Shown here one piece after another: positions 17,485 through 25,957 of a DNA stretch of 64,000 nt (the stretch's first letter is position 1; the number at the start of each line of letters is the position of its first letter). The position numbers and the translations under genes are program-made. The notes beneath the pieces are model-generated. The model was not told the DNA's origin and searched no databases. It saw only the letters and a list, made by a program, of their open reading frames with translations. Source of the stretch: Pseudomonadota bacterium (GTDB lineage: Bacteria > Myxococcota_A > Polyangia > Haliangiales > Haliangiaceae); assembly GCA_022360315.1 (NCBI GenBank), contig JAKSDA010000579.1:1-64000 (forward strand), given 5' to 3'.

Positions 17485-18420
17485 ATGATGACACCACTCA
17501 GCAAAGCGCAGCTCGACTTGGCTGTGGACTTCAACCGCAGGCGTCATTACCCGCAGGACATGTGGGTTCGCGTCCAGCAGCACGTCGGCAGCGACGACGA
17601 CGGCGTGCCGGGTCGGCAGACTGCTTCTCGGGTGGCTGAATTTCAAGCCAAAAACGGGCTACCGGTGGACGGCAAGGTCGGCGAGCAAACTCTCGCTGCC
17701 ATGGGCATCACCCGGACCAAATTCGACCGCATTCACCGCTTTCCCGGCGATAGCGCGTTCTTCTACCTCGGCCAGATGGCAGTCGACGCCGACGGTGCAC
17801 CCAACGCGTACAATCCCGACAACACCGGTATCGACGCCCTGGCCAACGCCGGCAAGCCAGGCAGGTGGTGGGGTCTGGCCACCGACGAGGACGGCGAACC
17901 ATTCATCCAGCGCGCGGATGACCCCTATCCCGGTTATTATGTGTCGACCACAGCCCTCTGCGATCACCGCTACCCCAGGCACGATCCGCGCGGTTACGTC
18001 GACGCCACCCAGATTCCTTATATTGTTCTACCGGGAAATCTCAAGAGCCTTATCGATGTCGGCCCGCTACGCAAGGGTGACCTGGCCGCAGTGTGCCTGA
18101 TCGACAAAAGAGACAACATCGTATTTTCCATATACGCTGATGTCGGCCCGCGCTGGGTCCCGGATCACGAACCGGGCGAAGGCTCGGTGGCGCTGGCCCA
18201 GGCGCTCGGGCACGATCCGTACGTCGAGGGTCGGATCAGACGAGGTATCGTCCGGGGTGTATTCTACCTGATATTTCCCGGCACGGGCACCGGACAGCCG
18301 CTCCCGATAGACGAAATTCGAAAGCGCGGCAGCAAGGCGTTTGAAGCTTGGGGTGGCCAGACCCGCCTGACCGAGGCCATCCGCGCCACCGGCACTGAAG
18401 TCCCCACGACGGTGCGGTGA
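17485..18420 (+). CDS. Peptidoglycan-binding domain + GH75 (chitosanase-like) protein
   Basis: 311 residues, no signal peptide. Residues ~5-75 form a PG_binding_1-type domain (VQQHVGSDDDGVPGRQTASR ... FQAKNGLPVDGKVGEQTL). Residues ~90-300 resemble GH75 chitosanases: DEDGEPFIQR, YYVSTTALCD, YVDATQIPYIVLP, GDLAAVCLID and IYADVGPRW (acidic residues in the Asp/Glu-rich active region), then GEGSVALAQALG. GH75 enzymes hydrolyse chitosan and are best known from fungi. Lack of an export signal suggests a non-classical route or a lytic/effector role. The 3' end overlaps the acidic repeat gene on the other strand. Confidence 0.8.
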   Translation: MMTPLSKAQLDLAVDFNRRRHYPQDMWVRVQQHVGSDDDGVPGRQTASRVAEFQAKNGLPVDGKVGEQTLAAMGITRTKFDRIHRFPGDSAFFYLGQMAVDADGAPNAYNPDNTGIDALANAGKPGRWWGLATDEDGEPFIQRADDPYPGYYVSTTALCDHRYPRHDPRGYVDATQIPYIVLPGNLKSLIDVGPLRKGDLAAVCLIDKRDNIVFSIYADVGPRWVPDHEPGEGSVALAQALGHDPYVEGRIRRGIVRGVFYLIFPGTGTGQPLPIDEIRKRGSKAFEAWGGQTRLTEAIRATGTEVPTTVR

Positions 18421-19426
18421 TAAAATACGTTGGGCTAATACAGGCTTCCACCAGGTCCTCGTCTAGTTCTTTATCGGGCTCTTCGTCCCATTCTTCCTCG
18501 TCGAGGTCTTCATTGTCCCACTCCTCCTCGTCGAGGTCTTCATCGTCCCACTCCTCCTCGTCGAGGTCTTCATCGTCTTCATCGTCCCACTCCTCCTCTT
18601 CATTGTCCCACTCCTCCTCGTCGAGGTCTTCATCGTCCCACTCCTCCTCGTCGAGGTCTTCATCGTCCCACTCCTCCTCGTCGAGGTCTTCATTGTCCCA
18701 CTCCTCCTCATCGAGGTCTTCATCGTCCCACTCCTCCTCGTCGAGGTCTTCATCGTCCCACTCCTCCTCATCGAGGTCTTCATCGTCTTCTTCCAGGCCC
18801 TCGTCTTCTAGCTCCCCATCGGGTTCTTCTAGGTCCTCTTCGTTTTCTAGCTGCTCGTCGTTTTTCTGGTCTGGGTCCTCGCCGTCGAGCTTCTTGCCGG
18901 GTTCGAGGTCCAGGTCCTCGTCGTTGAGTTGTTCGGCGGGTTCTTCGGGGTCCGCGTCGAACTCGCCCCGGTTTTGAGCAAACTGGTCGCCGAAAGACTG
19001 CTCGATGTCTTCTTCGCGGTCACTTGGTGACCACTCGTCCACTGCGGCTGGGTATATCTCGCCCTCCGTTTGCCCGTCGGGCAAGTCATCGTGCTTGCCG
19101 ACGGCAAGCGAGTCGGTGCTGCGAACCTGTACTATCATCTGGGTCCAGCCCAGGCGCCGGTTGTAGTCGGCGACTCGGCGGTCGAATCGAGATGCGCTGG
19201 TTCCGACCGATCGTTCGGCAAAGAAAGAGCGCGGATCGCCACGCCGGAGGGCCCGGAGAGCACGCTGGTGTTGTGGGTAGACATCGGGTCGCCGCTGCGG
19301 CGATCCGGCCCGAGCGACTGCTTCGTGGGGCGCAATATCGGACCTGGACGAAGGACTCTGGCCAACCAGTTCGTCGAGATACTCGATCAACCGCCCGCTG
19401 GACTCGCGTGAACCCCGCGCTGTCAT
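18236..19426 (-). CDS. Acidic tandem-repeat protein
   Basis: 396 residues. The N-terminal ~140 residues are of ordinary composition (GRLIEYLDELVGQ ... RRLGWTQMIVQVRSTDSLAV). An Asp/Glu-rich region follows, then ten copies of EEEW followed by Asp-rich residues, mostly as a 10-residue unit (EEEWDDEDLD), encoded by a 30-nt tandem repeat at about 18487-18783. The last ~60 residues read through the antisense of the GH75 gene and look unnatural, so the real stop may have been lost or the C-terminus may be spurious. No signal peptide or known domain is seen. The opposite strand at 19070-19411 is also open in register, so the coding strand is not fully certain. Confidence 0.45.
   Translation of the reverse strand: MTARGSRESSGRLIEYLDELVGQSPSSRSDIAPHEAVARAGSPQRRPDVYPQHQRALRALRRGDPRSFFAERSVGTSASRFDRRVADYNRRLGWTQMIVQVRSTDSLAVGKHDDLPDGQTEGEIYPAAVDEWSPSDREEDIEQSFGDQFAQNRGEFDADPEEPAEQLNDEDLDLEPGKKLDGEDPDQKNDEQLENEEDLEEPDGELEDEGLEEDDEDLDEEEWDDEDLDEEEWDDEDLDEEEWDNEDLDEEEWDDEDLDEEEWDDEDLDEEEWDNEEEEWDDEDDEDLDEEEWDDEDLDEEEWDNEDLDEEEWDEEPDKELDEDLVEACISPTYFITAPSWGLQCRWRGWPRSGGSGHPKLQTPCCRAFEFRLSGAAVRCPCREISGRIHPGRYLV
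18487..18783 (-). repeat. 30-nt tandem repeat within the acidic repeat gene
   Basis: About ten imperfect copies of a 30-nt unit whose plus-strand form contains CTCCTCGTCGAGGTCTTCAT. One copy is shortened and one is expanded. Copies differ by silent or D/N changes, as expected for a coding minisatellite under slippage. Confidence 0.85.
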
Positions 19427-19853
19427 GAGTTCGAGCGTAACACGCGTCCCGCCGAACCGGATACGCCAGGCGGTCGGCAGCCGCCTGTATCCCGTGCCTG
19501 CGCCACTACTCCGCGATCATGCGCCGATTCGCGCTCATGGCGTGGTAGTTCGGCACGGGTATGAGGCGCCGCGCAACGCGACCATGGGCAACAGACATCG
19601 GACAGTTGACACCATTCAAAAGCACCAATTAGTCGTAATGTTGCCAACGCTGGTCAACTAAACAGAACCATATTAAACAGAAACGCATTCGTTTTAGATC
19701 AGATAGGGCGCTATTATTGCGAGGCCACGGCTCGCCACAATGCATCGAGGCGGACAGCTGATTCCACTCGGCTTGACGATGTATCTCGTTTTTTCTATCG
19801 ATATCGCTCGGACATATCTGCGCTGAGCAGCGTTCAATGTGTAATGTATAACA
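19427..19853. other. Intergenic region with repeat copy B
   Basis: About 430 bases between the acidic repeat gene (minus) and the M64 peptidase gene (plus). Short frames exist but none is convincing. The right half is AT-rich and contains repeat copy B at 19675-19736. It probably carries promoters for both divergent genes. Confidence 0.45.
19675..19736 (+). repeat. Intergenic repeat family, copy B
   Basis: AAACAGAAACGCATTCG, then GATCAGATAGGGCG, then TATTGCGAGGCCACGGCTCG. This aligns over ~60 nt with the copies at 25776 and 37791 (reverse). Confidence 0.7.
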
Positions 19854-22088
19854 ATGAAATATCTTGCGATTAGACGATCTTTATTCATCCTTTTCGCGCT
19901 GCCTCTGAGCACCAGCTGCTCCGATCAATCCGAGTCGCAGAGCACTCTTTTCGAATCTGTGCTGGCGACCCCGGGATCGGCACGCACGGAGGTTTTTGTC
20001 GCAGAATACATCGATGACGGTCAATCGCATCGGCAGGTCGTGGCCCGCCGAATGGAGTGGAGAGCGTGGAAAGACGGACCGGACAAGGTGTCGGAAAGCA
20101 GCTATCCGCGCATCGTGGCAGAGCACGAGGAGGCCGGACACGAGCGCATCGTCCGGCTGGCCAGCCCGAGCCGAGCCGCGCTCGAGCTGGCCTTGCTGGA
20201 TCGCCAGGTCAGCCAGGTTCAAGCGGCGGCCATCAATGCCAGCATGGACGAAGTTCACACCCTGGTTTCCAGTGGCCCGCCGGAAAATCGCATCGACGTC
20301 GTATTCATGGGTGACGGCTATACCCAGGAAGAGCGCGATAAATTCCTCAGTGACATGGACCAAATGGTGGGAGAAATGTTCGAAGATGTGACCTTCCGGT
20401 CGTATCTGCCGGTCTTCAACATTCACGCGGTATTCCGCCCCTCGACCGAATCGGGTATTGGCCGCGGGCGGGCGAAAAACACCGCTTTTGGCCTGTATCG
20501 GCCGGGCAATACGCTGCGGGCCATCTATACTAGCAAAGCCCAGGCCGCGCGCGACGCCTGCGCACAAGCCCCGGATTGTGACTATCCGGTCCTCATCGCC
20601 AACGATCCCTATTACGGCGGTCTGGGCGGCGAATTCGCCATCTCGACGAGTTCACCGACCTCGGGCACGGTGGTATTGCGCCACGAGCTGGGGCATAACT
20701 TTGGCAATGTCGGCGAGGAGTATGACGGTGGCGGGTCTTATTTCGGGGCCAACTACTCGAGCTCTCTGTCGGTAAAATGGCTACACTGGCTCACCGATGG
20801 CGCGCCGGTGCAGGCCGAATCGGGCGCGTCGCGGGCTCAGGATTGGCCCTGGTACAATCTGCAGGGTGGCCCATACCGGGTCACGTTCAACAGCAGCAAC
20901 GGCTATACCACCGGGGCGATTCGGCTCAGCGCCTCGGGGCTCGAAGAGGTGGACGCCATGTCGATCACGCTGGACGGCGAGCCGCTGCCCTTTTCCAGCG
21001 CCGGCAATGCCGACCGCAACTTTTACGACCTGGACATTACCGACGGATTCGGCCCCGGATCGCACGAACTGGTGTTTACCGAAACTGTCGCCGACGGGGA
21101 CAATTGGCTATCGTCATTTCAAGTTTTGGAATTCGGCCCCGACTATAAATTCGATCCCGACTATATCGGAGCCTATCCCGTGTCCAATCGCGAGGGTGGG
21201 GTGATCGGGTATCGCTCCAACCACGCTACCTGTCTGATGCGAAACATGAAATCCGACGTGTTCTGCTCGGTCTGCCAGGAGAATAACTGGCCGCAGTTCT
21301 TCGAGCGCATTCGCCTCATCGACGATCTGCAGGCGACCGAGGAGGACGGGCAGGTCCGCATTGCGCTCTCCACGCTGGCCCTCGGTCAATTCCGACAGTC
21401 TCCTGTCGACGTGGTCACCCAGCTGGACATCCGCTGGTCTCACGACGGCGTGCAAGTCCCGGCGTTCGACGGTTTGGCAAGTTTTTTCCTTCCGGCTGCC
21501 GATGCGCGGGGCACCTGGGAGGCCCGTGTCGACTTCATAACGCCCGAGGTCAGGGAGTCTCAGGGCCTTCTCTCCGACTCCATGAGCATCACCGTGACTC
21601 CGACGTTCTGGCGAGACGACTTTGAAAACGGGGCATCCGGGTGGACAGCGTCGGGCCTGTGGCATCTAGTCGCCGATTCGCAATGTGGAAATCCCGGCTA
21701 TTCGTCGCCGACCCACGCGTACTATTACGGCCAGGATTCCAGCTGCAGCTACGACACCGGCAGTCGCACCTCCGGTGAACTGATCTCGCCGGTCATCGTC
21801 AACATCCCGCCCAGCTCGTCTTTTAGCTTTCGCTACTACCGCAATGTCGAATCGTACAGTGGCTCCTATGACCGCACGATTGTCGAGGTGGTGACCGGGA
21901 GCGGAACAACCGAGGTGTTTTCGCTCGACTCCCGCGACACTTCGGCCTCTGGATGGCAAGACAGCGGCGCCATCTCCCTGGCCAGCTTTGCCGGGCAGGA
22001 TATTCAGCTCCGCTTCTACTTCGACAGTGTCGACGCGGTTTCCAATGACTTCACCGGATGGCTGATCGACGACATTGCCGTCCATTGA
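19854..22088 (+). CDS. Secreted M64-family metallopeptidase (IgA-peptidase-like)
   Basis: 744 residues. The N-terminal signal ends in ALPLSTSC, a plausible lipobox. The M64 domain spans about 140-490: NRIDVVFMGDGYTQEERDKF, then the zinc site H277-E-L-G-H281 (VLRHELGHNFGNVGEEYD, where the Glu after the motif is a likely third ligand), and a C-terminal SVCQENNW segment. A beta-rich domain with DDFENGASGWTASGLWHL and GWLIDDIAV at about 580-744 resembles the MAM/immune-inhibitor-A type jelly roll. It probably degrades extracellular proteins in predation or nutrition. A repeat copy lies upstream. Confidence 0.88.
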   Translation: MKYLAIRRSLFILFALPLSTSCSDQSESQSTLFESVLATPGSARTEVFVAEYIDDGQSHRQVVARRMEWRAWKDGPDKVSESSYPRIVAEHEEAGHERIVRLASPSRAALELALLDRQVSQVQAAAINASMDEVHTLVSSGPPENRIDVVFMGDGYTQEERDKFLSDMDQMVGEMFEDVTFRSYLPVFNIHAVFRPSTESGIGRGRAKNTAFGLYRPGNTLRAIYTSKAQAARDACAQAPDCDYPVLIANDPYYGGLGGEFAISTSSPTSGTVVLRHELGHNFGNVGEEYDGGGSYFGANYSSSLSVKWLHWLTDGAPVQAESGASRAQDWPWYNLQGGPYRVTFNSSNGYTTGAIRLSASGLEEVDAMSITLDGEPLPFSSAGNADRNFYDLDITDGFGPGSHELVFTETVADGDNWLSSFQVLEFGPDYKFDPDYIGAYPVSNREGGVIGYRSNHATCLMRNMKSDVFCSVCQENNWPQFFERIRLIDDLQATEEDGQVRIALSTLALGQFRQSPVDVVTQLDIRWSHDGVQVPAFDGLASFFLPAADARGTWEARVDFITPEVRESQGLLSDSMSITVTPTFWRDDFENGASGWTASGLWHLVADSQCGNPGYSSPTHAYYYGQDSSCSYDTGSRTSGELISPVIVNIPPSSSFSFRYYRNVESYSGSYDRTIVEVVTGSGTTEVFSLDSRDTSASGWQDSGAISLASFAGQDIQLRFYFDSVDAVSNDFTGWLIDDIAVH

Positions 22089-22327
22089 GCATGGCCGGCC
22101 TGTCCATGACGAGACTGTGACAGCCGTGCCGTTTCGCCGCGTGTAGCAGATTGCCCCGACCGGGGCTAACCAGTTGGAATACTGGGCACAGCGGTTGGGC
22201 AGTGCCCGCCTGGTAGCGTATGGCCGCGCGTCCCGGCGATGTAGGTGCCGGAATGTAGCTGTATTTCGCTGGCATCGTCTGTGCAGAAGGACGCACCTTA
22301 TCCTTCCCAGGAGTGCGATTACCAGCC

Positions 22328-23782
22328 ATGCTACAGGTACACAGGATGTCTCAGCCCACGGCCGATCGCCCGTTGTTGTCCGAAAACGAGATACTCGATG
22401 AGTGTTACGAGATACGTCGATTGCTCGGCGCCGGCGCGATGGGACAGGTCTATGAAGCTCACGATAGAGAGCTGAACCGGCTGGTCGCGATCAAAGTGTG
22501 CCGGCCAGGAGTCGACGCCGAGCAGCTCAGGCGCGAAGCGCGCATCATGGCGGCGTTTCAACACCCCGGGTTGACTGCGGTGTACAACCTGGGTGTCCAT
22601 CGCGGAATGAGCTACGCAGTCATGGAACGACTGCGTGGGCGTTCCATGGCCAGCCACCTCAACGAGCGGCTGTTCAGCGCTGGCGAGACCTGGGACATCT
22701 TGCTTTCGACTGCCGAAAGTCTGTCTGTGCTTCACCGCGCCAATTTGGTCCACCGCGATCTCAAGCCGGCCAATGTCATGCTGGTACCGCCGCGTCGGGT
22801 CGTACTCCTGGACTTCGGCATCTGCGAGATGGAGCAGTTCGTTCCCCAAAAAGCACTGGCTGGCTCACTGCACTACATCGCGCCCGAGGTCGCGACCGGA
22901 CAGGTTCGCGCCGGCGATGCTCATCTGATCGATGTTTACGCGCTCGGGGTGATCGGCTTTCAAATGCTGACTGGCCGCATGCCGTATCTCAGCGCCACGG
23001 TCGCCCAGCTCATGGGCGATGTGGTCACCAAGGACGTCCCGTCGATCGCCACGCTCAGACCCGGAGTGCACCCGCCCCTGGCCGAGCTCATCCAATCCAT
23101 GTTGGCCCGCAATCCAGCTGAGCGGCCAGCCACCATCGATGTGGTGGCGACACAATTGCGCGCCATGCTGGTGTCGGGAGTCTTCGATCGACCACATGGC
23201 CACAGCGGGGCGGCAAACCGATCCCGAGCCACCTGGGAGTCCGGCTTCGGCGACGGTCCAGCGTGGAATTCGGACACCGGCGCGATTGCGCGAAGCAGCC
23301 AGGCTACCACCTCGTCCGAGCTTCCCGGCCACTCCCAGACCGGCAGCTACAATGCAGACCTTCAGCGGACCGACGAATCGCTCGACCGCATCCGGATCCT
23401 GGTCGCCGACGACGAGCCCGCTATATGGAGCCTGATGTCGTATGTGCTGGAGGAGCAGGGCTACGAGATCGTATTTGTCGAGGATGGCGAACGCGCGCTG
23501 GCAGAGTTTGAGAAACAACCATTCGAAATTGTGATTACCGACAAGAACATGCCCAAAATGGACGGGGTCGAGCTCCTCCGCGAGGTAAAAAAACGGCGGC
23601 CATCGACCGACGTGGTGCTCATCACGGGCTATCCTTCGCGCCAGGCGGTACGCCAGTCGATCGAGGGCGGCGCGGTGTCGCTGATAGAAAAACCTTTTGA
23701 TATCGATGAGATGGCTGAAACAGTGGCCAGGCTGGCGAAGCGACAGCGGGCACTGCGCGCGAGCGCAGCTCTGGTATCCTGA
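22328..23782 (+). CDS. Ser/Thr protein kinase fused to a receiver domain
   Basis: About 484 residues from the ATG at 22328. GTG 22313 and ATG 22346 are alternatives. The kinase domain spans about 25-290: GAGAMGQVYEAHD, VAIK, H142-R-D144-LKPAN, D162-FG, and a short activation segment SLHYIAPEV. A ~70-residue linker leads to a C-terminal REC domain (about 355-475) with an acidic pair (VADDEP), phospho-acceptor D405 (VITDKNMP), T in LITGYPS and K in LIEKPF. No membrane segment is present. This joins a Hanks kinase to two-component input. The REC-GGDEF-EAL gene starts 22 nt downstream, so the pair likely couples phosphorylation to cyclic di-GMP. Confidence 0.9.
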   Translation: MLQVHRMSQPTADRPLLSENEILDECYEIRRLLGAGAMGQVYEAHDRELNRLVAIKVCRPGVDAEQLRREARIMAAFQHPGLTAVYNLGVHRGMSYAVMERLRGRSMASHLNERLFSAGETWDILLSTAESLSVLHRANLVHRDLKPANVMLVPPRRVVLLDFGICEMEQFVPQKALAGSLHYIAPEVATGQVRAGDAHLIDVYALGVIGFQMLTGRMPYLSATVAQLMGDVVTKDVPSIATLRPGVHPPLAELIQSMLARNPAERPATIDVVATQLRAMLVSGVFDRPHGHSGAANRSRATWESGFGDGPAWNSDTGAIARSSQATTSSELPGHSQTGSYNADLQRTDESLDRIRILVADDEPAIWSLMSYVLEEQGYEIVFVEDGERALAEFEKQPFEIVITDKNMPKMDGVELLREVKKRRPSTDVVLITGYPSRQAVRQSIEGGAVSLIEKPFDIDEMAETVARLAKRQRALRASAALVS

Positions 23783-23804
23783 CAGCGAACGCCGCGAGTG
23801 ATGA

Positions 23805-25763
23805 ATGAGCAGGCCCGATCGACACGACAGACGAACGCGCAAGTTTCCCGCAGTGGCGCCGGCGCCCCAGGAGGTGACCGAGGAGTCGACGAATCGGATC
23901 ACGACGCATTCCCTATCTTCCGGCGATGGATCCGGCTCGGCGCGAGAGCCGGATCTGAACGGCATGACCGTTCTCGCGATCGACGACGACTCGTCGGTGC
24001 GCGAACTGTTGATCATGATTCTGAGCACCGAGGGCTTTGCCGTGACCGCGGTGGACACGCTGGGTGCGGCCATCGCCATACTCGAAAAGAAGTCGTTCGA
24101 CGTGGTCATCACCGACAAGAATCTGCCCGACGGCACCGGGCTCGACGCGCTGCACTGGATCGCCGAGCGCGGACTGCACTGTGCGACGATCATCATCACG
24201 GCATACGCCAATGTGCGATCGGCCGTGGCGGCCTTGCGTCTCGGCGTGTGCGACTACTTGGTCAAGCCATTCGACGATATCGAGCTGGTTCGCCAGTCGG
24301 TACGGCGTGCGGCCAGGATGCTCGCGCTCGAACGCAAAAACGCCCAGCTCTACACAGCACTCGAGGCGTCCAACCAGGCACTCGCTTCTCTAGCTGTGCG
24401 CGACCCTCTGACCAAGCTATTCAACCACGCCTATCTGCAGGAGGCGGTCGAGCGCGAGGTCGCGCGCTGCCAGCGTTTCGCAGCGCAGTTCAGCTTGCTT
24501 TTCGTCGACCTCGACGATTTTCGCTCCATCAACGACGTGCATGGCCACGCGGCTGGCGACAGCGTATTGAGGTCGTTCGCCGAGATCATCGGCGGCTACC
24601 GGGCGAACATCCCGAGCAGCGTGCCCTTTCGCCCGCAAGACGTGGCCGCGCGTTACGGCTACGACCGATTTGTCATCCTGCTACCCGAGACTCCCAAGGG
24701 AGTCGCGGTGAGCAAGGCGGAGTCGCTGCGTCGCAGTGTGGTGGAATTCGATTTTGCCGGCCGAGATCTACCCGCGCAGGCCGTGTCCATCGGCGTGGTG
24801 ACCTACCCCGATGACGCGGGCGACCGGGCCAGCACGATCCAATGTGGCGAGCTGGCTCTGCTCGCCGCCAAACAGGGCGGGCGCAACCGAGTCGTGGGGT
24901 ATTCGAGCGCGCTCGCTCACCTGGCCGGCGATAGCAACGAGTTGGCCAAACGCGCGCGCCGGGTACAGGCACTCGACCGCTCTATCGAGCTTCTGGACTT
25001 CGACTTCATCTACCAGCCGATCGTCCGGACCGAGCATAGCGGTCGATCATCCGGACAACCGAGCGCTCCAGATGGCCAGGTCTACGGCTACGAGGCGCTG
25101 TGTCGGCCCCGAGATCCCGATCTCGGAGACGTCCACACCATGATTTATACTGCCGAAAACGCCGGCAAGCTGGGCGACCTCGGCCGCGCCTTGCGCCAGT
25201 GCGCACTCGGTGCATTGCGCTCCCTCCCACCCGACGCAAACCTGTTTCTCAATCTGCATCCGCGCGAGATCTACGACCCCAACTTCCCCTCGATCGAGCG
25301 CATGGTCGCGGGATGGGCTGACCGGATCGTCCTCGAATTGACCGAGTTTGCCGCAGTCGGCGAATACGGACCGGTGCACAAGACCATCTCGTGGTTGCGC
25401 GGACTCGGCCTGCGCATCGCCCTGGACGACCTAGGTTCGGGTTACTCGGGCCTGAATACGCTCGCCATGGTCCAGCCCGATTTCGTCAAGCTCGATATGC
25501 AACTGGTTCGACGGGCGAGCAACAATGCACGAACTCGCCGCCTGGTCCGCCACATTGTCGAGTTTGCCCGTGAAGAAGAGATCCTGGTCATCGCCGAAGG
25601 CGTCGAGCGTCCAGAGGAACGCGACATGGTGGCCGATCTCGGCTGTAACTTCATTCAGGGATTTCTGATCGGTGCCGGCAAGCCGCTCGAGGACATCACA
25701 GACACACCCGAGACGGCAATGCCAATAAAAACCCATACCAGCGATGAGTCCGAAAAAACCTGA
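23805..25763 (+). CDS. REC-GGDEF-EAL protein (cyclic di-GMP phosphodiesterase likely)
   Basis: 652 residues. REC at about 53-170 (AIDDDSSVRE, ITDKNLPDGTG, LVKPFDD). The GGDEF domain (about 190-365) retains VDLDDFRSINDVHG but has YGYDRF at 284-289 in place of GGDEF, so cyclase activity is unlikely. The EAL domain (about 395-635) keeps E430-A-L (YGYEALCRP), ELTEF, DDLGSGYSGL, VKLDMQL and IAEGVE, so most metal and catalytic residues are present; LHPRE replaces the usual Asn-containing motif. Expected activity is cyclic di-GMP hydrolysis controlled by phosphorylation. It probably forms an operon with the kinase-REC gene. A repeat copy follows the stop. Confidence 0.9.
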   Translation: MSRPDRHDRRTRKFPAVAPAPQEVTEESTNRITTHSLSSGDGSGSAREPDLNGMTVLAIDDDSSVRELLIMILSTEGFAVTAVDTLGAAIAILEKKSFDVVITDKNLPDGTGLDALHWIAERGLHCATIIITAYANVRSAVAALRLGVCDYLVKPFDDIELVRQSVRRAARMLALERKNAQLYTALEASNQALASLAVRDPLTKLFNHAYLQEAVEREVARCQRFAAQFSLLFVDLDDFRSINDVHGHAAGDSVLRSFAEIIGGYRANIPSSVPFRPQDVAARYGYDRFVILLPETPKGVAVSKAESLRRSVVEFDFAGRDLPAQAVSIGVVTYPDDAGDRASTIQCGELALLAAKQGGRNRVVGYSSALAHLAGDSNELAKRARRVQALDRSIELLDFDFIYQPIVRTEHSGRSSGQPSAPDGQVYGYEALCRPRDPDLGDVHTMIYTAENAGKLGDLGRALRQCALGALRSLPPDANLFLNLHPREIYDPNFPSIERMVAGWADRIVLELTEFAAVGEYGPVHKTISWLRGLGLRIALDDLGSGYSGLNTLAMVQPDFVKLDMQLVRRASNNARTRRLVRHIVEFAREEEILVIAEGVERPEERDMVADLGCNFIQGFLIGAGKPLEDITDTPETAMPIKTHTSDESEKT

Positions 25764-25775
25764 GCAGGTCCCTAA

Positions 25776-25850
25776 GCGGAAACGCATTCGTTGTGGATCA
25801 AAACACGGCGTTTCTATCGTGGGGCCAAAGGCCGAGCCGGCCGCCCGGGG
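25776..25850 (+). repeat. Intergenic repeat family, copy C
   Basis: GCGGAAACGCATTCGTTGTG, then GATCAAAACACGGCGTTTC, then GGGGCCAAAGGCCGAGCCGG. One of the best full-length copies, 13 nt after the REC-GGDEF-EAL stop and upstream of a kinase gene. Confidence 0.75.
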
Positions 25851-25957
25851 AGCTTTGCCCAACGCGGTTTGATCGGACTCCTACATTGACACCACATCGG
25901 CGCAATTCAGCACAGATAGTCTGCCTGCACAACGGGAGTTGACCAAGTCGAGTCACG

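Noticed and set aside
17032..17646. 204-codon minus-strand frame upstream of the barrel gene
   Set aside because: It overlaps the GH75 gene start on the other strand and the probable promoter region; no domain seen.
18487..18783. Possible CRISPR array (30-nt repeats)
   Set aside because: Units are directly abutting with no spacers and form an in-frame coding minisatellite.
18417..18977. Ser-rich plus-strand frame
   Set aside because: Poly-Ser reading of the 30-nt repeat; the minus strand gives a charged, plausible acidic repeat protein over a much longer frame.
19070..19411. 113-codon plus-strand frame with TTG start
   Set aside because: It lies in antiparallel codon register with the minus-strand gene, so composition cannot decide. 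It has no recognisable domain and an in-frame stop shortly upstream. Kept as a doubt in the acidic-repeat entry.
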